From Mesobacillus sp. S13 (GTDB taxonomy: Bacteria > Bacillota > Bacilli > Bacillales > Cytobacillaceae), in contig NZ_CP084622.1 in the NCBI RefSeq assembly GCF_020422885.1, forward strand, positions 1,259,001 through 1,323,000: a stretch of DNA of 64,000 nucleotides, in the 5' to 3' direction. Position numbers and translations under genes: made by a program. Every line of letters begins with the position of its first letter. The first letter of the stretch is position 1. Of this stretch, positions 36,446-46,080 are shown in pieces. The notes beneath the pieces are model-generated. The model worked only from the letters and a program-made list of their open reading frames with translations. It was not told the DNA's origin and made no database searches.

Positions 36446-36475
36446 AAAAGCCCTCGAAAAATGAGGGCTTTCTTT
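36446..36475 (+). terminator. Terminator after yhfN
   Basis: AAAGCCCTC pairs with GAGGGCTTT around seven bases, followed by CTTT. Confidence 0.8.
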
Positions 36476-36534
36476 GATTTGAGATGCCTGTTTTTACATT
36501 CAACAAAAGCAAGCAGCCTTATTTCGCAATAATA

Positions 36535-36558
36535 AAATATCCCCTATATAGGGGATAT
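36535..36558 (-). terminator. Terminator after yhzC
   Basis: ATATCCCC and GGGGATAT flank TATATA. On the minus strand the stem runs into TTTTATTATT. Confidence 0.65.
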
Positions 36559-36564
36559 CACTCA

Positions 36565-36801
36565 TCAAGTACCGAATTGTTTGTTGAGATCTTTCAATTC
36601 TTCCGTCAAGGTTAAAAACAGGATTTTGTCTCGTTCATCGATTGCTTTATCAATTTTCGTCATCAATTTTTCTTTCTTGGTATTCAGCTGGATTTCGGAA
36701 ATTAACATGTCAACATACAGGTCCAGAACAAAAGATTCCTTGGCTTTAATGCGTTTCATCACGCTGGCCTTCATGGTTTCAGAATACGATTTTTCTTTCA
36801 C
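36565..36801 (-). CDS. yhzC: IDEAL-domain protein YhzC
   Basis: A 78-residue protein with a C-terminal IDEAL domain (IDKAIDERDKILFLTLTEELKDL), a short helix pair that binds partner proteins such as ComK-system adaptors in Bacillus. It is divergent from comK, as in B. subtilis. GTG at 36801 is preferred because GAGGTGAGG lies at proper distance; another GTG (36810) overlaps that site. Confidence 0.85.
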   Translation of the reverse strand: MKEKSYSETMKASVMKRIKAKESFVLDLYVDMLISEIQLNTKKEKLMTKIDKAIDERDKILFLTLTEELKDLNKQFGT

Positions 36802-36904
36802 TGACCTCACCTCTTAGACCTTTTTTATATTATATGGAGTATTGAAAAGATAATCAACTAAATTTTTATAATTTTTAGAAAATTTATATTCAGACATTAA
36901 ATGT

Positions 36905-36961
36905 GGCTAAAAATAGAACTTTTTATGTAATTAAAGAAAATTTCAACACTTATGGTAAAAT
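36905..36961 (+). promoter_or_regulatory. comK promoter region
   Basis: A -10-like TAAAAT at 36956-36961 lies 31 bp before the ATG. Upstream, AAAAATAGAACTTTTT approximates an AT-box of the AAAA-N5-TTTT kind used by ComK for its own activation. The spacer is one base long, so this is a weak match. Confidence 0.35.
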
Positions 36962-36991
36962 AGGGTATGAGGTATATTAGGAGGTGAAGGA

Positions 36992-37564
36992 ATGACAGGA
37001 AGTACAAAGAACTTAGTAGAAGAGTACGAAATAAATCCTTTTACCATGATAATTATTCCTGAAGAATACGGCAGCAGGATTTACTCCAGGGTGATCGAGC
37101 TGGAGGAGGAGTATTTATCCCCATTCAGACCAATAGATGTCGTCAAAAAAAGCTGTAAATATTTTGGAAGCAGCTACGAAGGCAGGAAAGAGGGAACGAA
37201 ACAGCTTACCGGGATCACCCATAAAACCCCCATCATCATCGACCCTATAAGCTCCATTTATTTCATGCCAACAAGCTCACCTACAAAACAGGATTGCATT
37301 TGGGTTTCGCACGAGCATGTGTTATTCCATAAGAAGGTGGATGCCCACAGTACACAGGTTACCTTCAGGAATAAGAAAACCCTGATTCTTCCGGTATCCC
37401 ATCATTCATTTGAAAACCAGCTGCTGAGGACATCCCTGCTTCGCACCAAATTTTTGCAGCGGATGAAAGAAACAGAACGTAAAGCACTATATCTGCTGCA
37501 TGGCCCGAAGTACAGTGACTCGCAGGGGTATGGGAATCTCGTCAGTGAGGCATATAAAGACTGA
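36992..37564 (+). CDS. comK: Competence transcription factor ComK
   Basis: ComK switches on DNA-uptake genes and its own gene. The 190-residue protein has the family pattern: ...EEYGSRIYSRVIE, SYEGRKEGTKQLTGITHK, KTPIIIDPISSIYFMPTSSP, WVSHEHV and the NQLLRTSLLRTKFL helix. AGGAGGTG precedes the ATG. It is close in length to B. subtilis ComK and intact, so natural competence is possible if the late genes exist. Confidence 0.95.
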   Translation: MTGSTKNLVEEYEINPFTMIIIPEEYGSRIYSRVIELEEEYLSPFRPIDVVKKSCKYFGSSYEGRKEGTKQLTGITHKTPIIIDPISSIYFMPTSSPTKQDCIWVSHEHVLFHKKVDAHSTQVTFRNKKTLILPVSHHSFENQLLRTSLLRTKFLQRMKETERKALYLLHGPKYSDSQGYGNLVSEAYKD

Positions 37565-37593
37565 AGAATCCGGTTATCAGCCGGATTCTTTTT
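37564..37593. terminator. Terminator between comK and yhjD
   Basis: AAGAATCCGG pairs with CCGGATTCTT around seven bases with a T-run on the plus strand; the A-rich left side can serve the convergent yhjD. Confidence 0.85.
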
Positions 37594-37966
37594 GTTCTGC
37601 TGTCACTTTTTTGAATCGTTTGAAAAGGTAGTGGACCATTAGTTCCTGGACTTTGTTGCGGATTCGGGGATTGAAGTAGTTATGCTGTTCTTCGTAGCCT
37701 TTGTAGATGAAGAGGAACATGGTGAAGGCGTCATCCCGTTTTACTTCTTCAACCTTAAGGTTATTCTTTTTGAGGTAGTTTTTTACAATGGAGAGCTCTT
37801 TCTGGACTTCTTTCATTGTTTCTTCAATTAGTTCCAAATAAGGCTTTTTTAATTTAAATGGGCTATTTTCGACGACAGAAAGATCCCGATTGAGCACGAC
37901 CAGTACCATCGGCAAATAGATGGCCTGCTCCATAATATCGCGGTCTTTTTCAGGAATCCTTGTCAT
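37577..37966 (-). CDS. yhjD: YhjD-like conserved protein
   Basis: A 129-residue soluble, helical, charged protein starting MTRIPEKDRDIMEQAIYLPMV. A middle part (PYLELIEETMKEVQKELSIV) and a KGYEEQHNYFNPRIRNKVQELM block look conserved. I recall the same pattern in B. subtilis YhjD, which has no known function. The longer frame upstream (to 38080) lacks a ribosome site. Confidence 0.7.
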   Translation of the reverse strand: MTRIPEKDRDIMEQAIYLPMVLVVLNRDLSVVENSPFKLKKPYLELIEETMKEVQKELSIVKNYLKKNNLKVEEVKRDDAFTMFLFIYKGYEEQHNYFNPRIRNKVQELMVHYLFKRFKKVTAEQKESG

Positions 37967-38212
37967 TTTATTCTGTCCCTTCAACATAAAATAAGAACAT
38001 TTGTTCGTAATTATCGTACCGGATTTTGAAGAGGATTTCAAGAGGGTAAAAAAATTTCTCCTTTCTATCATCTTCTCCAAAACAAAAGGAAAATTGCAGT
38101 AATGGTGTGAAGTCGGCTTTTTTCTGAAAAAGATATTGATAAAAGCAGGAGATTTATTTCTATTATCGAAATATAAAGAGAATAATTTAACTTTGGAAGG
38201 ATGGCTCCCGAG

Positions 38213-40195
38213 ATGGAAAAAAGATTTATTAAAGCAGAGGATTTATTTGAATTAAAGTCCGTTACTGACCCTCAGTTTTCTCCTGATGGAACGAAGTGTG
38301 TGTTTGTTCAGACGGAGATGCTGGAGAGCAAGAATGATTATGCCTCTAATTTATACATAATTGACATTGAAGAAGGCGGAGAACCGAAGCAATGGACTTA
38401 TGGGGAATACCGCAACCATTCCCCAAGATGGTCACCAGATGGATTGAAACTGGCTTTCGTTTCAAACCGCAGCGGCAAGAACCAGATTTTTGTTCTCGAT
38501 GCTGCAGGCGGGGAAGCGAAGCAGGCTACAGACTTCAGGAATGGAGCAAATGGTCCAGTCTGGTCTCCGGATGGATCCAGGATTGCCTGTTCCGTATCCT
38601 TGAAGCCTGACGAGAATTTGCATGAAAAAGCAGAAGAAAAGAAGGACGACAAAAAGCTGGAACCATTCGTGGCTGAGGAAATGAAATATAAATCAGACGC
38701 AGTTGGTTTTTGGGACGGCAAGTATAAAACGACTATCATTGTGAATCTTGCAGACGGAAAGGCAGAAGCAGTAGCAAAAGGTGAAGTGGACTACCATCTG
38801 CAATGCTGGTCTCCTGATGGCAAAAGCCTTGTATTAAGTGCTGATGAGTCTTCTGAACGCGATTTTTCATTCAAAAGTGATTTGTGGCTGATGGACATTG
38901 ATACAGGTAATAAGACGAAGCTGACGAATGGTACAGGCTACTTCGGGAACGCTGTATTTTCACCTGATGGAAAGTACCTTGGCTATACGGGGCATGAGCG
39001 AGAGTATGAGAATGCAACGCTGACCCAGCTTTGGGTAAAGGACCTCCAGACTGGAAGCAACCAATGCGTGACGGAGAACATGGATATTCTTGTTGGCGAC
39101 GCTGTTGCAGCAGACTTCCAGCAGGGAACTCATAGTCCTGGATTGATCTGGGGAGAAGATGGCAGAAGCCTTTATTTCCTTGCTACCGACCAGGGAAACA
39201 CTGTGATATATTTTGCGAATCTTGATGGCGAAGTGTATCCGGCTCTTCTTGACCAGCAGCATGTGTATGGCTATACTCTTGACCGTAAAAAACAGAGAGT
39301 CATTGCAGCTATCAGCAATCCAGTGCTGCCGGGAGAATTGTTCCAGCTTGAAGTCACAACTGGTGAGATGAAACAGCTGACCTCCGTGAACGAAAAGCTA
39401 TTGGAGTCAGTCACTTTATCGAAGCCTGAGCAAATTTCTTTCGATGCAAGTGACGGTACCCCGCTTCATGGCTGGATCATGAAGCCTGCTGGATATGAAG
39501 AAGGAAAGAAATATCCGTTGATTCTTGAAATTCACGGGGGACCGCATGCCATGTATGCCAACTCATATTTCAATGAATTCCAGGTCCTGGCGGCTGAGGG
39601 CTATGCAGTCCTTTATATCAATCCGCGCGGCAGCCATGGCTATGGCCAGCAATTCGTCAATGCTGTTCGCGGCGACTATGGCGGCGGAGACTATCAGGAT
39701 GTGATGGACGCTGTGGATTACGCACTGGAACATTGCGATTTCATTGACAAGGAACGATTGGGCGTGACCGGCGGGAGCTATGGCGGATTCATGACAAACT
39801 GGATTGTCGGGCATACTGACAGGTTCAAAGCTGCCGTCACTCAGCGTTCGATCTCGAACTGGATCAGCTTTTATGGTGTCAGTGACATCGGCTACTATTT
39901 TACAGAGTGGCAGATCCAGGCTGATCTCAGCGATTTGGAAACATTATGGAAGCATTCTCCTATCGCATATGTGGATGAAATCAATACACCATTATTGATT
40001 CTTCATAGCGAAAAGGACTATCGCTGCCCGATTGAACAGGCAGAGCAGCTTTTCATCGCCCTGAAAAGACAGGGGAAGGAAACAAAGTTCATCCGGTTCC
40101 CTGAGTCTAACCATGAGCTTTCAAGAAGCGGCAAGCCTAATCTGCGCCTGAGCAGGCTGGCCTCGATTGTTGATTGGTTCAATAGCCATCTTTAA
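38213..40195 (+). CDS. S9 family oligopeptidase (YuxL-like)
   Basis: A 660-residue prolyl-oligopeptidase/acyl-peptide-hydrolase type enzyme. The N-terminal two thirds is a beta-propeller with repeated SPDG blades (FSPDGTK, WSPDGLK, WSPDGSR, FSPDGK). The C-terminal alpha/beta hydrolase domain has the catalytic triad Ser522 (GGSYGGF), Asp602 (SEKD) and His634 (ESNHE). No signal peptide, so it acts in the cytoplasm on short peptides. An ATG at 38201 touches the GGAAGG site; the ATG at 38213 is better. Confidence 0.9.
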   Translation: MEKRFIKAEDLFELKSVTDPQFSPDGTKCVFVQTEMLESKNDYASNLYIIDIEEGGEPKQWTYGEYRNHSPRWSPDGLKLAFVSNRSGKNQIFVLDAAGGEAKQATDFRNGANGPVWSPDGSRIACSVSLKPDENLHEKAEEKKDDKKLEPFVAEEMKYKSDAVGFWDGKYKTTIIVNLADGKAEAVAKGEVDYHLQCWSPDGKSLVLSADESSERDFSFKSDLWLMDIDTGNKTKLTNGTGYFGNAVFSPDGKYLGYTGHEREYENATLTQLWVKDLQTGSNQCVTENMDILVGDAVAADFQQGTHSPGLIWGEDGRSLYFLATDQGNTVIYFANLDGEVYPALLDQQHVYGYTLDRKKQRVIAAISNPVLPGELFQLEVTTGEMKQLTSVNEKLLESVTLSKPEQISFDASDGTPLHGWIMKPAGYEEGKKYPLILEIHGGPHAMYANSYFNEFQVLAAEGYAVLYINPRGSHGYGQQFVNAVRGDYGGGDYQDVMDAVDYALEHCDFIDKERLGVTGGSYGGFMTNWIVGHTDRFKAAVTQRSISNWISFYGVSDIGYYFTEWQIQADLSDLETLWKHSPIAYVDEINTPLLILHSEKDYRCPIEQAEQLFIALKRQGKETKFIRFPESNHELSRSGKPNLRLSRLASIVDWFNSHL

Positions 40196-40202
40196 AAAGC
40201 CT

Positions 40203-40239
40203 TACCCGCGGCAAGCACTGCCGTGGGTTTATTTTTTTT
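40203..40239 (+). terminator. Terminator after the S9 peptidase gene
   Basis: ACCCGCGGCA pairs with TGCCGTGGGT (one G-T), followed by TTATTTTTTTT. Confidence 0.85.
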
Positions 40240-40435
40240 GAAAATTTCTCCAGAGAAGTTTAAGGTTATAGGTAAAGAAGGAAAATAGTAATAAAGTAAT
40301 GAAGTATTATATTTAGATGAAGCTGATTTTATCATCACCCAGAATGGTCATGAATCAAAACAATGCAAAAGCAACAAGTTAACAAAAAAGACTTAATAAG
40401 TTTTAATCAATATCCAAATCGGAAGGATTTTTCTA

Positions 40436-41374
40436 ATGAGATATGAAAGACACCAGCACAAGAAAAGAAAAAAGAGGATCAGGTGGTCAAGTATTTTTCT
40501 GCTGCTATTCCTTCTGGTCGGAGCACTTGCTTTATATTCCTTTATGCAGTTCCGTTCAGGCGTAAATAAATCGGAAAAGGCAGTGGAAGAAAACAAGCAG
40601 GAGTATCATTTCAATGGCGAGAGAGACCGCAATGGTCTGACGAATATCCTGTTGATTGGCAGCGATGCACGAGGAAAGGAAACTTCGCGTTCAGATACGA
40701 TCATGATTGCCAGTTATAATCCAGATACAGAGTCTTATAAACTAACTTCTATCATGAGGGATACGTATGTGGATATCCCCGGACATGGAAGTAATAAAAT
40801 CAATGCAGCGTTTGCATTTGGGGGTCCGGAATTATTAAGGCAGACAATTAAGGAGAATTTTGATGTCAGCCTCCAGTATTATTCAATCGTTGATTTTGAA
40901 GGGTTTGTCCGTCTGATTGATGAAGCATTCCCCGCGGGTGTTGAAGTCGATGTTGAAAAGAGAATGTCAGAGGGAATTGGGGTCACACTCGAACCGGGTG
41001 TCCAGAAACTGGATGGGCAACATCTTCTTGGGTATGTCCGGTTCCGCCATGATGCAGTAGGTGACTTTGGACGAGTTGAACGTCAGCAAAAAGTTATAAA
41101 GGAAGTTGGAAAGGAGTTTGCCAGCATCCAGACATTGCCGAAACTTCCTAAATTGGTAGGAGTTCTTACTCCGTTTATCAATACGAATATGGATACAGGC
41201 GATATCCTATTCATGGGAAAAGGGTTGATTTCTAAGGATAATCGGAATATCGATACAATGAGGATACCCGTTGAAGGTTCATTTGAAAATCAGAGGGTAA
41301 GCGGTGCGGGTGCCGTCCTGGTGATAAACATGGAAGAGAATAGGAATGCGCTGGAGGAATTTTTAACTCAGTAG
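40436..41374 (+). CDS. LytR-CpsA-Psr (LCP) family transferase
   Basis: LCP proteins attach wall teichoic acids and other glycopolymers from their lipid carrier to peptidoglycan. The 312 residues have a basic cytoplasmic head (RHQHKKRKKRIR), one transmembrane helix (SIFLLLFLLVGALALYSFM) and an outside catalytic domain. Arg/Asp-rich motifs include NILLIGSDARG, RSDTIMIA, SIMRDTYVDIPG and LGYVRFRHDAVGDFGRVERQQ. It stands alone; which polymer it handles cannot be told. Confidence 0.92.
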   Translation: MRYERHQHKKRKKRIRWSSIFLLLFLLVGALALYSFMQFRSGVNKSEKAVEENKQEYHFNGERDRNGLTNILLIGSDARGKETSRSDTIMIASYNPDTESYKLTSIMRDTYVDIPGHGSNKINAAFAFGGPELLRQTIKENFDVSLQYYSIVDFEGFVRLIDEAFPAGVEVDVEKRMSEGIGVTLEPGVQKLDGQHLLGYVRFRHDAVGDFGRVERQQKVIKEVGKEFASIQTLPKLPKLVGVLTPFINTNMDTGDILFMGKGLISKDNRNIDTMRIPVEGSFENQRVSGAGAVLVINMEENRNALEEFLTQ

Positions 41375-41448
41375 CTAACTTGGTAAAAACTCCCCAAGAT
41401 AAAAATAGAGGTGTACAATTATTTCTGAGAGGTAAATAGGATAAGGGG

Positions 41449-41477
41449 ATCAAAACCTTGTTGTTCAGGGTTTTGAT
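41449..41477. other. Hairpin between the LCP gene and yhjE
   Basis: ATCAAAACC pairs perfectly with GGTTTTGAT around an 11-base loop. The following bases are not a strong T-run, so it may be a weak terminator or a leader stem for yhjE. Confidence 0.4.
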
Positions 41478-41506
41478 TACCGAGTTACTTGGACAAGGAG
41501 ATTTCA

Positions 41507-42124
41507 ATGGATGTTGAATTGATGAAAGAATGGTTTACAATCGAAAACATTATGGATTTGCTCAACCAATATCGTTCATTTGGGCCGATCCCCGGAATTC
41601 TTCTGCCAATGCTAGAGGCGTTTTTGCCATTCCTGCCATTGTTTTTATTTGTCATGGCGAATGCGAACGCGTTTGGGCTGTGGCTAGGATTTCTTTTTTC
41701 CTGGATTGGAGCCGTTTTGGGTGCTTTGCTCGTTTTCTTGATTTTTCGCAGGTATGGCCAGGGACGGATTTTAAGGTTTTTACAGCGTCACCCCAAAGTC
41801 CAGAAGGGGATGAGTTGGATAGAACGCCACGGGTTTGGCCCGATATTCCTGTTGCTGTGCTTTCCCTTTACTCCATCTGCCCTCGTCAATATTGTTGCAG
41901 GGCTTTCGAAAATAAGCATGGCCCAATATATGCTTGCAGTGATAACAGGGAAAATGGTGATGATCTTTACCATCAGTTTCGTAGGATATGATATTCGTTC
42001 ATTGATCACTAATCCGGCGCGGACTGCGATCGTTCTCGCAGTAATTGCGATTCTGTGGTATATCGGCAAAAGAATTGAAGTAAAAATGAATATGAGTGTT
42101 GGAAATGACGATAATGACAGATAG
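41507..42124 (+). CDS. yhjE: TVP38/TMEM64 (DedA-like) membrane protein YhjE
   Basis: A 205-residue polytopic protein with five to six helices and the SNARE-associated/VTT pattern: PGILLPMLEAFLPFLPL, LVFLIFRRYGQGRI, LCFPFTPSALVNIVAGLSKIS. Members act as lipid scramblases or transporters in the envelope. The ATG follows AAGGAG at normal distance; a TTG at 41489 is worse. yhjE-sipV order matches B. subtilis. Confidence 0.88.
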   Translation: MDVELMKEWFTIENIMDLLNQYRSFGPIPGILLPMLEAFLPFLPLFLFVMANANAFGLWLGFLFSWIGAVLGALLVFLIFRRYGQGRILRFLQRHPKVQKGMSWIERHGFGPIFLLLCFPFTPSALVNIVAGLSKISMAQYMLAVITGKMVMIFTISFVGYDIRSLITNPARTAIVLAVIAILWYIGKRIEVKMNMSVGNDDNDR

Positions 42125-42161
42125 CAGGGTTTAACAGGATAAAAGGTGGTGAAGGAAGCGG

Positions 42162-42716
42162 ATGAAAGAAATCGTGAAAAGGGAAGGGCTTGAATGGATC
42201 AAGGCTTTTGCTCTCGGAATGATCATATTTATCTTTATTAGGATTTTCTTTTTTTCCAATTATGTGGTTGAAGGGGAATCGATGCTTCCTACATTGGAAG
42301 ATGGGAATAAAGTCGTTGTCAATAAGCTTGGCTATGAGGCAGAAAATCTCGAACGATTTGACGTGATTGTCTTCCATGCGAATAAGGAAGAAGACTTTGT
42401 GAAGAGGGTCATCGGCATGCCAGGCGATAAAGTTGAATATCGAGAGGATATGTTATTCATCAACGGCAAAAAGGTGAAGGAGCCCTTTTTAAAGCAGTAT
42501 CGTGAACAATCCCCTGTGGGCTACTTGACGGGCGATTTTACACTTCAGGACTTAACCGGGGTTGAAAGAGTGCCCGAAGGAAAATTGTTTGTCCTTGGCG
42601 ATAACCGCCTTGGAAGCTGGGACAGCAGGCAGTTTGGTTTCATTTCGGAAAAGCAAGTGGTTGGCAAGGTTAATCTTAGATACTGGCCACTTGAGGAAAT
42701 GGATGTATCGTTCTGA
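42162..42716 (+). CDS. sipV: Type I signal peptidase (SipV-like)
   Basis: Cleaves signal peptides from exported proteins at the outer membrane face. The 184 residues have one N-terminal transmembrane anchor (FALGMIIFIFIRIFFF), the catalytic serine at 40 (GESMLPTL), the catalytic lysine at 81 (DFVKRVIGMPGD) and the C-terminal LGDNRLGSWDSRQFG box. Good ribosome spacing from GGTGGTGAAGG. Context identifies it as the sipV homologue. Confidence 0.9.
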   Translation: MKEIVKREGLEWIKAFALGMIIFIFIRIFFFSNYVVEGESMLPTLEDGNKVVVNKLGYEAENLERFDVIVFHANKEEDFVKRVIGMPGDKVEYREDMLFINGKKVKEPFLKQYREQSPVGYLTGDFTLQDLTGVERVPEGKLFVLGDNRLGSWDSRQFGFISEKQVVGKVNLRYWPLEEMDVSF

Positions 42717-42737
42717 CCATACATATAGAGAAGAGGG

Positions 42738-42767
42738 AAGACTCGTCAATTTTCGAGTCTTTTTTTA
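42738..42767 (+). terminator. Terminator after sipV
   Basis: AAGACTCG pairs with CGAGTCTT around eight bases, followed by a seven-T run. Confidence 0.85.
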
Positions 42768-42819
42768 TTTTGTTTATGTTAGACTAAAATCACTATTATA
42801 AAAACAGGGCGGAGATTAC

Positions 42820-45800
42820 ATGCAGGGAACATTGCCATTGATCAAAACAAAATTACTTGTTCCTGGTTTGCAGGAACAATGGATAAGGCGAGCAAAATTA
42901 TCGAGAAAAATGAAAGCGATTTCCGAAAAGCCGCTGACCATCATCCAGGCGGGCGCTGGCTATGGAAAGAGTACGGCTCTGGCCTTGCATGTCAAAGATC
43001 AGAAACAGACATGCTCTTGGTATACAATCACTTCTTCCGATGATGATATTCTTCCGTTCCTATCCTATTTGACAGCCTCGATTCAAACCTTGTTCCCGGA
43101 TTTTGGCCACGAGTTAATACCATATATGAAAAAAATGGACCGATACATTAGGGAAGAAGAGCTTAGCATGCTCTCTTCGCTTTTCATCAATGAGGTACTC
43201 CAGATACCTGAACAAATCGTTGTCATTTTAGATGATTTCCACGCAATCGAACATTCCTACCATATCAATGTCTGGATGGAGAAACTGCTGGAACATATGC
43301 CGAGCCATCTTCATCTGGTCATTTCAACCAGGACGAAGCCTGGTTGGAAAGTGCTGGCTAAGTTAAGGGCTAAAAATGAATTGAATGAAATTTCGAAGGC
43401 TGATTTGATTTTTGGCAAAGAGGAAATCGAGCTGCTACTATCTGATTATTATCAGCTTGCCATCAGTGACGAACAGATCGACCAGTTGTATCAAATTACA
43501 GAAGGATGGGTCATCGCAATCGGAATGATCGCCCAGCAGCTTCCTCACCTGCAAAGCCTGGATGATCTCCTGGCAGAGCCGGCAAAGTCGCTAGAGGATT
43601 TATTTCAATACCTGGTTTATGAAGTGTTTTCGAAACAGCCTCCAATGATCCAGCAATTCCTTGAACAGACAAGCATCTTTGAGGAAATAAGTACGGATAT
43701 TTGCGATCACATCCTCGGAATGAACGGTTCCATCCAGATGCTCCAGCAGTTGACTGCGAAAAATCTGTTCATCCAGCAGATTGGTGACAGCCAGTTCAGG
43801 TATCACGCCCTTTTTCGCGAATTCCTCGAGACCAGGCTGATCACAAGCCAGCCTGGTCAATACAGGGTATTGATGATGAACAGTGCCCATTATTTTGAAA
43901 AAAAAGGGCAGTGGGAAGAGGCATTATATTGTTACGAGAAAATTGGCCAATACAGCGCTGCTGCAGCGATTATGGACGAACAGGGGTTGGAGCTTCTTGA
44001 AATGGGCAAGCTCGAGAATCTGCAGGAGCGGCTCGCAAAAATCCCCGTCGAGGATAAAAGCCGCTATTGTTCCCTTTTATTTCTTGAGGGAGAGGTGTAC
44101 CGTTATCGGTCATTGTACAAGCAAGCGGAAGCATGTTATGAACAGGCGATACAGGCAGCTGACAGAATGGGAAAGGCAGAATGGAAAAGCAAGGCCCTTG
44201 AAGGCAAAGCAAAAATTTATCTTGATACAATCCAGCCGCTTAAAGCTGAACGAATTTTGGCTCAGGCAATTGAGCTTCGGGAAGAGGCGATGCTTGATGC
44301 TGCAGCGGAGGAAACGGGAAGGCTGTACCGCCTTCTTGCTGAAAACCTGATCAATTCCGGGCAGGCATTGAAGGCTGAAAGGTGGATTGAACGGGCAAGG
44401 TCGATGGGAGTCCATATTGAGGATGGAAACCTGGAAGCCCGGTTATATTTGAGGACCGGCCGATTTCAAGAAGCAAGAAGGATTTTAACGGATGCCAAGG
44501 CGACAGGCCATCTAGATGAAAAACTGCATTTGCCGCAATCACACAGGGAGACCGACCTGCTGCTGGCATTGATTGAAGCTTTTACAGGCAATGGCATGCA
44601 AGCAAAGACTTTATCTCAATCAGGGATTCAGAATGGAATTGATATCCAAGCTCCATTTGTGGAAGCTTGCGGATGGATCAGGATGGGCCATGCAGTCCAA
44701 TTGATTGAACAATATGATCTGGCTCTTGCTGAAAAATGCTATGAGACGGCACTTGATATCATGGGTCGCCTGAGCATTGAGCGCGGGAAGGCCGAACCGC
44801 TGATGGGCCTGTGCATTCTTTATGGCTCAAGGCGTGAATTCGAAAGGGCTTCTGAGGCTGGAAGGAAGGCGCTGCTTGAAACAGAACAGGTGAAGGATGT
44901 ATGGCTTTCAGCGCTTATTACACTCTGCCTGGCGATTGCGTCAATTTACAACGACAGACGCAAGGAGGCGATCGAGAACCTTCATAAAGCAGAAGGGCTG
45001 ATCAATCAGTGTGGTGATGAATTTGGCAGGATGCTGCTGTCATTTTGGAAGTCCTATTATTATTTTTCAGTAAATGAAGATGAGGAGTCCAAAACAGCAT
45101 TTTCAAGCTTCTTAAAATTGATGAAGACAGGAAGGTATGAATTTTTCCTGAAAAAGCGGACGACATTTGGGCCGAGGGACTTGCAAGTGTTCGCCCCTAT
45201 GCTCATAGAAGCGGTAAAGCAATCCGTAGCTCCTGGATATGCCGAGAAGCTGTTGGAGGATTTGAAGATCCCCCGCTTGAGTGCCCATCCAGGCTATACA
45301 TTAAGGGTCCAAACGCTTGGCCAATTCCGGCTCTGGCTTGGAGACAGGGAAGTGGAGGATAGGGATTGGCAAAGAGGGAAGGCGAAAGAGCTATTCCAGC
45401 TATTCTTGACAAAGAGAAGCCAGTTCCTGATGAAGGAGGACATATTCCAGATTCTTTGGCCAGCCCATGAGGAAAAGAATGCAGACCGAGATTTTAAGGT
45501 TGCCCTGAATGCCTTGAATAATGTTCTGGAGCCTGCACGAAAAGCGAGGTCCACCCCGTTTTTCATTGTCAGGGAGGGAACGGGATACGGAATGAACCCC
45601 CAGGCAGCAATCGAGCTCGATTCACGTATATTCGAAGAATGGGCAGAAGCCGGCCTGGAAGAGAAGAACACCGAAAAATCAATGGAGGAACTGGAACGCG
45701 CCTTGAATTTATATAACGGGGATTATCTTCCTGAAAGAAGGTATGAGGACTGGTGCCTCAATGAACGGGAGCGGCTGCTTGTTTACTTTTTGCGGGGGGC

Positions 45801-46062
45801 GGAAAAACTGGCGCAGCTGAATGTAAGACGTGAAAACTATGATTCTGCCATTCATTGGTGCCAAAAAATCCTCCACAGGGACAGAACATGGGAGGAAGCC
45901 TATCGATTGCTGATGTTTTGTTATTATCGGAAAAACAATCGTCCGCAAGCCATACGCTGGTATAAAAAATGCAGTGAAGTGCTAGAGGAAGAGCTGGGAG
46001 TCACCCCGCTGGAACCAACAAAGCATATGTATGAGATGATTATTGAAGGACAAAATCAATAG
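42820..46062 (+). CDS. MalT-like STAND ATPase with SARP/BTAD output domain
   Basis: A 1080-residue signal-sensing regulator. Residues 1-300 form a STAND-type ATPase with Walker A GAGYGKST (about 44-51) and Walker B VVILDDFH (about 133). Then come an arm region and helical TPR-like repeats (about 340-760) that probably bind an inducer. From about 825 a winged helix (LRVQTLGQFRLWLG, RGKAKELFQLFL) and a BTAD (to 1080, ending VLEEELGVTPLEPTK) form the output. MalT itself ends in LuxR-type HTH, so the fusion differs. It stands ahead of a transporter/acyl-CoA cluster carrying SARP-type boxes. Confidence 0.9.
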   Translation: MQGTLPLIKTKLLVPGLQEQWIRRAKLSRKMKAISEKPLTIIQAGAGYGKSTALALHVKDQKQTCSWYTITSSDDDILPFLSYLTASIQTLFPDFGHELIPYMKKMDRYIREEELSMLSSLFINEVLQIPEQIVVILDDFHAIEHSYHINVWMEKLLEHMPSHLHLVISTRTKPGWKVLAKLRAKNELNEISKADLIFGKEEIELLLSDYYQLAISDEQIDQLYQITEGWVIAIGMIAQQLPHLQSLDDLLAEPAKSLEDLFQYLVYEVFSKQPPMIQQFLEQTSIFEEISTDICDHILGMNGSIQMLQQLTAKNLFIQQIGDSQFRYHALFREFLETRLITSQPGQYRVLMMNSAHYFEKKGQWEEALYCYEKIGQYSAAAAIMDEQGLELLEMGKLENLQERLAKIPVEDKSRYCSLLFLEGEVYRYRSLYKQAEACYEQAIQAADRMGKAEWKSKALEGKAKIYLDTIQPLKAERILAQAIELREEAMLDAAAEETGRLYRLLAENLINSGQALKAERWIERARSMGVHIEDGNLEARLYLRTGRFQEARRILTDAKATGHLDEKLHLPQSHRETDLLLALIEAFTGNGMQAKTLSQSGIQNGIDIQAPFVEACGWIRMGHAVQLIEQYDLALAEKCYETALDIMGRLSIERGKAEPLMGLCILYGSRREFERASEAGRKALLETEQVKDVWLSALITLCLAIASIYNDRRKEAIENLHKAEGLINQCGDEFGRMLLSFWKSYYYFSVNEDEESKTAFSSFLKLMKTGRYEFFLKKRTTFGPRDLQVFAPMLIEAVKQSVAPGYAEKLLEDLKIPRLSAHPGYTLRVQTLGQFRLWLGDREVEDRDWQRGKAKELFQLFLTKRSQFLMKEDIFQILWPAHEEKNADRDFKVALNALNNVLEPARKARSTPFFIVREGTGYGMNPQAAIELDSRIFEEWAEAGLEEKNTEKSMEELERALNLYNGDYLPERRYEDWCLNERERLLVYFLRGAEKLAQLNVRRENYDSAIHWCQKILHRDRTWEEAYRLLMFCYYRKNNRPQAIRWYKKCSEVLEEELGVTPLEPTKHMYEMIIEGQNQ

Positions 46063-46080
46063 ACTTACAGGAGGTATGGA